A stretch of 64,000 bases of DNA from an uncultured Lachnospiraceae bacterium (GTDB lineage: Bacteria > Bacillota > Clostridia > Lachnospirales > Lachnospiraceae). Position 1 is the first letter of the stretch; the number at the start of each line of letters is the position of its first letter. Shown piece after piece: positions 58,079-64,000 of the stretch. The position numbers and the translations under genes were made by a program. Where the stretch lies: assembly GCA_944384125.1 (NCBI GenBank), contig CALWSF010000014.1, positions 1-64,000 on the forward strand. Reading direction: 5' to 3'. Below the pieces are notes generated by a model. It saw only the letters and a program-made list of their open reading frames with translations, was not told the origin of the DNA and ran no database searches.

Positions 58079-58795
58079 ATGATTCAGATCAGATGCCGGG
58101 ACCTCTCGGTCGGATATGACGGAAAAACGGTGGCTTCAGGACTTAATTTTGAGATTTGCTCCGGAGATTATTTTTGTATTGCAGGCCAAAACGGTTCCGG
58201 AAAGACTACTCTGATGAAAACGCTGCTTCGGCTTTTGCCTCCGGTAAAAGGAAATATTCTAACAGAAAAAAGTCTGAATGACGGAGGAATCGGATATCTT
58301 CCGCAGCAGACGCCTGTGCAGAAGGATTTCCCGGCATCTGTGAGAGAAATAGTTCTCTCCGGATGCCAGGGGATGCGGGGGCTGAGGCCGTTTTACAGCA
58401 GAATAGAGAAAGCGCTTGCAGAGGTAAATATGGAGAAAATGGGAGTGCACGGGCTTTCTGAAAGGTGTTACCGGGAGTTGTCCGGGGGGCAGCAGCAGAG
58501 GGTTCTTCTTGCGAGAGCCCTCTGTGCGGCAAAAAAAATACTTCTTTTAGATGAACCCGTGTCCGGACTGGATCCGGGGGCGACGGAGGAAATGTACGGT
58601 CTGCTTGCGGAGCTCAACAAAAAAGATGATATCACAATAGTCATGATTTCTCACGACAGAAGAGCTGTTCTGGATTATGCTGACCGCGTCCTTCATATCG
58701 GTTCGGTATGTTTCTTCGGCACAAAAGAAAAATATCTGCAGAGCGGACCGGGAAGAGAGTTTCTGTATTCGCAGGGAGGAAAGGCCTATGAATGA
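58079..58795 (+). CDS. znuC: Zinc ABC transporter, ATPase
   Basis: A 238-residue ATPase: Walker A GQNGSGKT (about 38-45), signature LSGGQQQRV (about 137-145), Walker B ILLLDEP and switch His in ISHD. The order SBP-ATPase-permease is standard for Znu/Adc systems. AGGAGG lies just before the ATG, 9 bases after znuA. It overlaps znuB by 8 bases (ATGAATGA). Confidence 0.94.
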   Translation: MIQIRCRDLSVGYDGKTVASGLNFEICSGDYFCIAGQNGSGKTTLMKTLLRLLPPVKGNILTEKSLNDGGIGYLPQQTPVQKDFPASVREIVLSGCQGMRGLRPFYSRIEKALAEVNMEKMGVHGLSERCYRELSGGQQQRVLLARALCAAKKILLLDEPVSGLDPGATEEMYGLLAELNKKDDITIVMISHDRRAVLDYADRVLHIGSVCFFGTKEKYLQSGPGREFLYSQGGKAYE

Positions 58796-59639
58796 AATCA
58801 TTGAAAAGCTGCTCTTTTATATGGAATATCCGTTTGTCAGGCATGCATTGGCGGTTGGGGTTATGATTGCTCTGTGTTCATCGCTTCTGGGGGTAACTTT
58901 GGTTTTAAAGAGGTTTTCTTTTATCGGTGACGGTCTCTCCCATGTTGCATTCGGTACGACGGCTATTGCAGCTGCAGCGAATATGACCAGCAGCCTGACG
59001 GTTGTTCTGCCTGTAACGGTTGTCAGCGCTGTTTTACTGCTCCGGACGGGGCGGAGAGCAGGGATAAACGGAGATGCCGCTCTTGCAATGGTTTCGGTGG
59101 GAGCTCTTGCGGGAGGGTATCTGCTTATGAATCTGCTTTCTGCGGGACCGAATCTGTCGGGCGATGTGTGCAGCACATTGTTCGGATCCGTATCGATTCT
59201 TACTCTCACGGAAAGGGATATGTACCTTTGTATGGCTTTATCTGTTGCGGCAATTGCCATGTTTCTTCTGTTCTATAATAAAATTTTTGCTGTCACATTT
59301 GATGAAAATTTTGCGAGGGCTCTGGGGGAAAAAACGGATTTTTACAATTTTATGATTGCGGTAATGACTGCTGTTATAATCGTGCTTGCAATGAATCTGG
59401 CCGGTTCTCTGCTTGTTTCTGCTCTGGTGGTTTTCCCTGCAATATCTGCCATGAGAGTTTTTGGAAGCTTCAGAGCGGTCACTGTCTGCTCGGCTGTAAT
59501 TTCTGTATTTGGCGTCCTCTGCGGAATTCTTGTTTCCATTCTTGCCGGAACGCCGGTCGGCTCCACCATTGCCGTTCTTTATATTGGTATTTTTTTTGTT
59601 TTCTGCGGGCTGGGAAAGCTGAAAGGGAGGCGGGAGTAA
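58788..59639 (+). CDS. znuB: Zinc ABC transporter, permease
   Basis: An ABC-3 family permease, 283 residues with about 8 membrane segments. KRFSFIGDGLSHVAFGTTAIA (early) is the family signature, and TFDENFARALG with LAGSLLVSALVVFPA follows. Start 58788 is inside the end of znuC and has GGGAGG upstream; longer open frame upstream is unsupported. Confidence 0.94.
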   Translation: MNEIIEKLLFYMEYPFVRHALAVGVMIALCSSLLGVTLVLKRFSFIGDGLSHVAFGTTAIAAAANMTSSLTVVLPVTVVSAVLLLRTGRRAGINGDAALAMVSVGALAGGYLLMNLLSAGPNLSGDVCSTLFGSVSILTLTERDMYLCMALSVAAIAMFLLFYNKIFAVTFDENFARALGEKTDFYNFMIAVMTAVIIVLAMNLAGSLLVSALVVFPAISAMRVFGSFRAVTVCSAVISVFGVLCGILVSILAGTPVGSTIAVLYIGIFFVFCGLGKLKGRRE

Positions 59640-59645
59640 GCTGTG

Positions 59646-60191
59646 ATGAGACAAATTAAAAAGATCCTGGTTCTTTTGCTGCTGACGGCAGCTGCATCGG
59701 GCTGTGCGGAAGGCAAGACGGGAATGGAAAGTTTAAAGGAGACGGAGAAAAGCGCGGTCTCAGAGCTTTTGGCGGAGAATGAGGGCGGCGAAGAACGGGA
59801 CGAAGAGAAAAATGGCGGTGTGGATTTCGATCTTACATCCATGAGTGGGGATATGGTATACGCAACAGTGTACAGCATGATGGCAGAGCCGGAAAATTAT
59901 GTCGGAAAAGTGATACGGATGAAAGGGCTTTATTATGCGGGAAATGGAAGAAAGACGGGAAAATACCGCCACTACTGCCTGATTCAGGATGCGCTGGCCT
60001 GCTGTACACAGGGACTGGAATTTGTGTGGGGAGATGGAAGCCGTCTGTATCCGGATGAATATCCGGAGGAAAACAGTGAAATTATTGTATGCGGTATTTA
60101 TGAGAGCTATCAGAATGAAGGGGATTCCGGAACTTTTTATCGCCTGAAAAATGCAGAGGTGGAACTGGAAAGTACAGAACCGGTTCGATAA
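59646..60191 (+). CDS. Lipoprotein of the zinc operon with DUF1980/TIGR03943-like domain
   Basis: A 181-residue lipoprotein (lipobox AASGC, Cys20). After a Glu-rich linker comes a domain with SMSGDMVYATVYSMMAEPENYVGKVIRMKG and CLIQDALACCTQGLEFVW, which resembles the C-terminal part of the YcgQ/DUF1980 proteins that accompany zinc-regulated permeases. The CC pair and acidic residues could bind metal. Its position 6 bases after znuB suggests a role in zinc capture. ATG 59646 is preceded by GGGAG; a GTG lies one codon earlier. Confidence 0.72.
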   Translation: MRQIKKILVLLLLTAAASGCAEGKTGMESLKETEKSAVSELLAENEGGEERDEEKNGGVDFDLTSMSGDMVYATVYSMMAEPENYVGKVIRMKGLYYAGNGRKTGKYRHYCLIQDALACCTQGLEFVWGDGSRLYPDEYPEENSEIIVCGIYESYQNEGDSGTFYRLKNAEVELESTEPVR

Positions 60192-60320
60192 GCGGTATGA
60201 CCGGAAGCGTGAAAATATCGAAAAGCAGATGAATTTCAGACTGATTTGGAGTGACAAGCCGGTTTTTTGTTATAAAATTAATTAAGTAACTCTGATAATG
60301 CGAAAAGTCTGGAGAAAAAA

Positions 60321-62243
60321 GTGAACAAATGGTTTTTGTCTGCAGAGATATTTTCTCTGATTATTATTGTTATTTTAATCCTCAATTATTATGAGCGCAG
60401 ATGGAGAGAGTTTCCGCAGCGGAAAATCTATAATCTGTGTATTGTTTCCTCGACAGGAGCAATTTTGCTCAATATTCTGTGCGTTTATATGATTAACCGC
60501 GTCTGGGATATTCCCATCTGGGCTAATATCCTGTGCAACAGCGCCTATTTTCTGCTGATTGTTACAGTGTCGTCCATTATTGCGTATTATCTGATGTATT
60601 TGCTGTTTGAGCATATTTACCAGCGCGCCGGACTGAAAAAATTTAAAAATATTCTTATTTTGTTATATACGTGTTATACGCTGCTTGTTATATGGAATGT
60701 TCGCAGCGGTATTATATTTTATTTTGACGAAAACAGAATTTATCATCGGGGTCCTCTTGTCAATCTCGGATACGGGATTATGGTAATTCAGCTTTTTCTG
60801 CTGGTTATATTTACGCTGCGCAACAGAAAGTGTATCAGTGAGGCGATGCGGCATGTCATGCGGATCCTTCCTCCGGTAATTTTGCTTCTGACAGCCTATC
60901 AGATCGTTTATCCGGATGTGCTGTTCAACGGCGGAATTATTGTGGCGGCAAATATTATTCTGTTTGTCAATTTCCAAAGCCGGAGAGTTGAAGAGGATGC
61001 TCTGACATCCATCGGGACACGCAATAGCTTTCATCAGGAACTGACGCTTCGCCTTGGCGGTCATCAGCACTTTCAGATTGTTGTTGTAGCGATTCATCAG
61101 TTTGGGAGCATCAATTATCGTTATGGTCACAAAAAGGGCGATGATCTGCTGTATGAGATTGCCAGGTGGCTGGAAAATATTCATGCCATGGGGCGGTGTT
61201 TCCGGATTGGAAATGTGGAGTTTGCGCTGCTGGTTCCTTATCGCGGGATCGTATCGTCCGGAAATATGCTGAATACACTCTCCCGGCGATTTCACCAGCC
61301 CTGGATTTTGGATGACATGAAAGTGGTTCTCGATGTGTCCCTGGCAGAACTTGTCTGTACGGATCAGGACTGGGACGCCACCGATATTCTGGAATTTCTG
61401 AAATTCAGCCTGTCGATGGCAAAAGAACAGAAAGATCATGTGATGCGTTTTGACGAGTCTGTTTACAGAAAGATGGAACAGCGCAACCAGATTATCAAAC
61501 AGATGGAACGCTGTGCCAGAGAAAATCTGTTTGAGGTGTGGTATCAGCCTATTTATAACTGCAGGACGGAGAAATATTCAGCGGCAGAGGCGCTGATTCG
61601 GATGAAGGATAGCAGCGGGAGCCCCGTCTCTCCGGGAATCTTTGTACCTCTGGCTGAACAGCATGGTCTGATTGATGAGATCAGCAGAGTGGTATTCAGA
61701 GGGGTGGGACGGCTTTTATCTGAAATACCGGAAGAAAAGCTGGGATCTTTATCAGTAAACCTTTCCATGCAGCAGTTTATGTCATCGGATCTGCTGACAG
61801 ATATTCGGTGTCTGGTAGAGCAGTATCATTTTGAACCTAACTGCCTTAAATTGGAGCTGACAGAGCGTGTGCTCGCAGAGGATATTCCTTATATGAATCA
61901 GATTATTTCTGAACTGAGGAAAATGGGGGTTGGCGTTGCACTGGACGATTTTGGCACGGGATATTCTAATTTGTCGGTAGTGCTGGATTGTCTGTTTTCC
62001 TGTATTAAGCTGGATCGGAGTCTGATACAGGAGTACACGGATAATGAACGATGTTCTACTATCGTGAATGCGGCGCTGGATCTTTTCCACCATATGGGGT
62101 GTCAGGTGGTGGCGGAAGGTGTCGAGACGGAAGAGCAGGCAGAAGCACTGGTTGCCCGCGGAGCAGATTGGATTCAGGGGTTTTATTTCGCACGCCCCAT
62201 GCCGGAAAAAGAGTTTCTTGAATTTGTTTTTCAGAAGAACTGA
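60321..62243 (+). CDS. Membrane EAL phosphodiesterase with degenerate GGDEF domain
   Basis: A 640-residue protein: six to seven membrane segments (about 5-220), a GGDEF-like domain (about 225-375) whose active site reads RIGNVEF instead of GGDEF, and a complete EAL domain (about 390-635). The EAL residues are intact: AEALIRM, SVNLS, LELTER, LDDFGTGYSNL, IKLDRS, VAEGVET and WIQGFYFARPM. It should hydrolyse c-di-GMP, with the GGDEF part perhaps only binding GTP. The start is GTG 60321 with GGAG upstream. No c-di-GMP riboswitch was seen nearby. Confidence 0.92.
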   Translation: MNKWFLSAEIFSLIIIVILILNYYERRWREFPQRKIYNLCIVSSTGAILLNILCVYMINRVWDIPIWANILCNSAYFLLIVTVSSIIAYYLMYLLFEHIYQRAGLKKFKNILILLYTCYTLLVIWNVRSGIIFYFDENRIYHRGPLVNLGYGIMVIQLFLLVIFTLRNRKCISEAMRHVMRILPPVILLLTAYQIVYPDVLFNGGIIVAANIILFVNFQSRRVEEDALTSIGTRNSFHQELTLRLGGHQHFQIVVVAIHQFGSINYRYGHKKGDDLLYEIARWLENIHAMGRCFRIGNVEFALLVPYRGIVSSGNMLNTLSRRFHQPWILDDMKVVLDVSLAELVCTDQDWDATDILEFLKFSLSMAKEQKDHVMRFDESVYRKMEQRNQIIKQMERCARENLFEVWYQPIYNCRTEKYSAAEALIRMKDSSGSPVSPGIFVPLAEQHGLIDEISRVVFRGVGRLLSEIPEEKLGSLSVNLSMQQFMSSDLLTDIRCLVEQYHFEPNCLKLELTERVLAEDIPYMNQIISELRKMGVGVALDDFGTGYSNLSVVLDCLFSCIKLDRSLIQEYTDNERCSTIVNAALDLFHHMGCQVVAEGVETEEQAEALVARGADWIQGFYFARPMPEKEFLEFVFQKN

Positions 62244-62263
62244 AAATTGGAGGCTGTATGTAT

Positions 62264-62302
62264 AAAACGGAGATTTCCTGGTGGGAAGATCTCCGTTTTT
62301 CC
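62264..62302. terminator. Terminator between the EAL gene and the LacI gene
   Basis: AAAACGGAGAT (62264-62274) pairs with ATCTCCGTTTT (62289-62299), followed by TCC on plus and T-rich on minus; shared by convergent genes. Confidence 0.82.
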
Positions 62303-62333
62303 ATAGTGAAGTGATTGCGGCGGGAAAGGGAAC

Positions 62334-63338
62334 CTACAGTTTCATGGTTGATTCCCGGACGATAAGTTCCGCATCCAGCAGGAGAGAACGGGGGGTTATG
62401 GAGGGATTTTCAATCATTTCCATCAGCAGTTCACATGCCGAATATCCCTGCTGAAAACTGGGCTGGCTGACTGTGGTTAAAGACGGCGAAGTCATTGCGG
62501 AGAAATCAATATTATCAAAGCCCACCACCATGATATCCTGGGGGACGTTGAGACCGAAACGTTTTGCGGCGCGGATAACCGCAGCTCCGAAAATGTCTGA
62601 GATTGCAAAAAAGGCATTTGGGCGGGTTTCTGAATTCAGGACGCGGCAGATAGCTGCGTAAGCCATTTCATAATTTATTTCCGGGAGCTGGATAATCCAG
62701 TTTTGCGGTACAAACACTTCTGCCCGGTTCAGGGCATATAAAAATCCCTCATATCTTTTTCTGGCATATTTGAAATTGGCCGGGCCGTTTATCAGGGCGA
62801 TTTTTCTGCATCCGCAGGATAGCAGATAGTTTGTGGCATTTTCTGCGGCCTGAAAATCGTCGATGCTGACATAGGGGTAATCAGCGTTTTCATTGTACTC
62901 ACAGCATTGAACAAGGGGGGCCACAGAGTGAATCTGCTCCAGAAGTTCCTGTGATACATAGTTCAGAATAATCGTTCCGGCTGCCTCAACACGTTTTAAC
63001 AGACCGCAGAAATTGTGGACGGAACTTCTGTCGAGAGGGGATTCGTGAATGAGAAGATGGCAGCCGTGGGCTTTTGCTGAAACGCGGGCACCCTTTAAAA
63101 CATTCTGATAAAAGGCATTTTCAATGCCTGGAATATTGATGACAATCAGGGGCTGCCTGGAAACATTGTAAGAAGGTTCCCTGGAAACGGGGCAGCCCAG
63201 CAGCATCATGGCGTCTTCCACCTGCTTAATGGTCTCCGGTTTGACGATGGAACGGTGATTTAAAACCCTGGAGACTGTGGCGGGAGAGACACCTGCCGTT
63301 TCTGCAATTTTTGAAACAGTTATTTTTTCTTTCTTCAT
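62334..63338 (-). CDS. LacI family transcriptional regulator
   Basis: Sugar-responsive repressor of 334 residues. The N-terminal HTH is textbook: ITVSKIAETAGVSPATVSRVLNH (about 6-28). The hinge and a periplasmic-binding-type effector domain follow (VGFDNIDFSAMTSPSLTTV near the C-terminus). It is divergent from a Gfo/Idh/MocA oxidoreductase gene, its likely target. The effector is not evident. Confidence 0.95.
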   Translation of the reverse strand: MKKEKITVSKIAETAGVSPATVSRVLNHRSIVKPETIKQVEDAMMLLGCPVSREPSYNVSRQPLIVINIPGIENAFYQNVLKGARVSAKAHGCHLLIHESPLDRSSVHNFCGLLKRVEAAGTIILNYVSQELLEQIHSVAPLVQCCEYNENADYPYVSIDDFQAAENATNYLLSCGCRKIALINGPANFKYARKRYEGFLYALNRAEVFVPQNWIIQLPEINYEMAYAAICRVLNSETRPNAFFAISDIFGAAVIRAAKRFGLNVPQDIMVVGFDNIDFSAMTSPSLTTVSQPSFQQGYSACELLMEMIENPSITPRSLLLDAELIVRESTMKL

Positions 63339-63591
63339 GTCTTTGGAACCCTTTCCCCGATTAAAATCAGAATTCTATCTCTTTTACAATTATAAGGGAT
63401 TGTCTCTGTAATGTAAACTGCAATTTATGAAACAAATGAAAACTTTTCTGAAATGAAATAATTTATTTGTGCAGAATGTGCATATATAAGAAGAATGAAT
63501 GAGCAAAATAATGAAAATAACATAATAACTTGAAAAAGAATTACATGGATGATACCATTATTTCAGAAAATATGAAAGGGATGGATGAAAA

Positions 63592-64000
63592 GTGAAGGTT
63601 GGAATTATTGGATGCGGTAAGATTGCGCAGACAAGACACATTCCGGAATATGCAGATCGTGCGGATGTTCAGATTGGCGGATATTATGATTTTAATTATG
63701 AAAGAGCAAAGGATCTGGCCGCCCGGTATGGCGGAACTGCGTACAAATCAGTAGAGGATCTTCTGGCAGACAGCGAAATAGAGGCAGTCAGTGTCTGTGT
63801 TGCCAACAGTGATCATGCAAAGCTTTCCATTCAGGCACTGGAGGCCGGAAAGCATGTGCTCTGTGAAAAGCCCATGGCTACAAATCTGGAAGACTGTATT
63901 GCCATGACAGAAGCAGCAGAAAGATCAGGGCGCTTTCTTATGATAGGCCAGAACCAGCGGTTCGCCAAAGCCCATGTGAGAGCCAAGGAGCTGATTGCGC
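63592..64000 (+). CDS. Gfo/Idh/MocA family oxidoreductase (5' part, cut by window edge)
   Basis: The frame is open from GTG 63592 to the right edge (136 codons). It begins KVGIIGCGKIAQTRHIPEY, an NAD(P)-binding Rossmann loop (GxGxxA), and contains AGKHVLCEKPMATN (about 86-99) with the EKP motif of the family. These enzymes oxidise sugars, inositols or amino sugars. A weak AAAGGG site lies upstream. The 253-base gap to the LacI gene is A/T-rich; I saw no clear operator in it. Confidence 0.88.
   Translation, partial: MKVGIIGCGKIAQTRHIPEYADRADVQIGGYYDFNYERAKDLAARYGGTAYKSVEDLLADSEIEAVSVCVANSDHAKLSIQALEAGKHVLCEKPMATNLEDCIAMTEAAERSGRFLMIGQNQRFAKAHVRAKELIA

Noticed and set aside
60663-61439. A 258-codon minus-strand open frame
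   Set aside because: Antisense to the EAL gene, with no start signal and no recognisable motif.
1-64000. CRISPR arrays, tRNA or rRNA genes, insertion sequences, phage genes
   Set aside because: No repeat-spacer pattern, no tRNA-like cloverleaf with CCA end, no transposase or integrase and no terminal repeats were noticed.

Overview
The window looks like chromosomal DNA from an anaerobic gut-type Lachnospiraceae (Clostridia). The signs are strong AGGAGG-type ribosome binding sites, GTG starts next to ATG, sigma-A promoters with 17-18 bp spacers, T-box control, two glycyl-radical activases, a tungsten aldehyde oxidoreductase, and the block rpmE-yqhQ-prmC-prfA. I see no rRNA, tRNA, CRISPR array, prophage or insertion sequence. 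This placement is inferred from gene content; no search was run.

Layout. (1) 1-6.2 kb: a cell-surface polysaccharide locus with two glycosyltransferases, a DUF2304 protein, rfbC, an ABC-2 polysaccharide permease, and an MBOAT/DHHW pair likely to acylate the glycan. The rest of dTDP-rhamnose synthesis (rfbA, rfbB, rfbD) and glmM lie at 14.7-18.9 kb. (2) 6.3-8.7 kb, minus strand: trpBA behind a T-box leader with a UGG (Trp) specifier. (3) 8.8-14.6 kb: a DUF2971 gene with a small ORF in front, mgsA, then rpmE, yqhQ, prmC, prfA and a dCMP deaminase. (4) 18.9-22.7 kb: greA, a nitroreductase, a 2-hydroxycarboxylate transporter and a EutH-like permease. (5) 22.8-26.2 kb, minus strand: a glycyl-radical trans-4-hydroxyproline dehydratase (HypD) and its activase.

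(6) 26.5-39.6 kb is the most striking part: a pyranopterin (probably tungsten) cofactor locus. It holds tupABC, moeA, a MoeA fused to a periplasmic-binding-like domain, two stand-alone MOSC proteins, a four-cluster ferredoxin, a tungsten aldehyde oxidoreductase, a MoaD/ThiS carrier, a MoeB/ThiF E1, moaC, moaA and mogA. Both tupA and moeA are preceded by near-identical promoters and a Moco/Tuco-type riboswitch. No moaE is present. The locus would import tungstate, build the pterin, insert the metal and supply one enzyme.

(7) 39.7-42.7 kb: TetR plus a UvrA-like ATPase. (8) 42.7-45.4 kb, minus strand: a BCCT osmolyte transporter and a lone glycyl-radical activase. (9) 45.6-52.6 kb: an NhaD/CitMHS-type antiporter with an unusual two-promoter leader, a cytidylate kinase-like protein, an acyl-CoA thioesterase, MerR plus MATE efflux, a YjbR protein, and a GNAT gene preceded by a small reading frame with no proper start codon. 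(10) 53.2-56.0 kb: DUF2975, a YozG-type regulator, an unknown protein with an IGGADG motif, and a metallophosphoesterase. (11) 56.0-60.2 kb: a zinc-uptake operon (zur, small CxxC membrane protein, znuA, znuC, znuB, lipoprotein) behind two Fur/Zur-type boxes. (12) 60.3-64 kb: an EAL phosphodiesterase with a degenerate GGDEF domain, a LacI regulator, and a truncated Gfo/Idh/MocA oxidoreductase at the right edge.

Starts were chosen from visible ribosome binding sites and often fall inside the longest open frame. Family assignments rest on remembered motifs.
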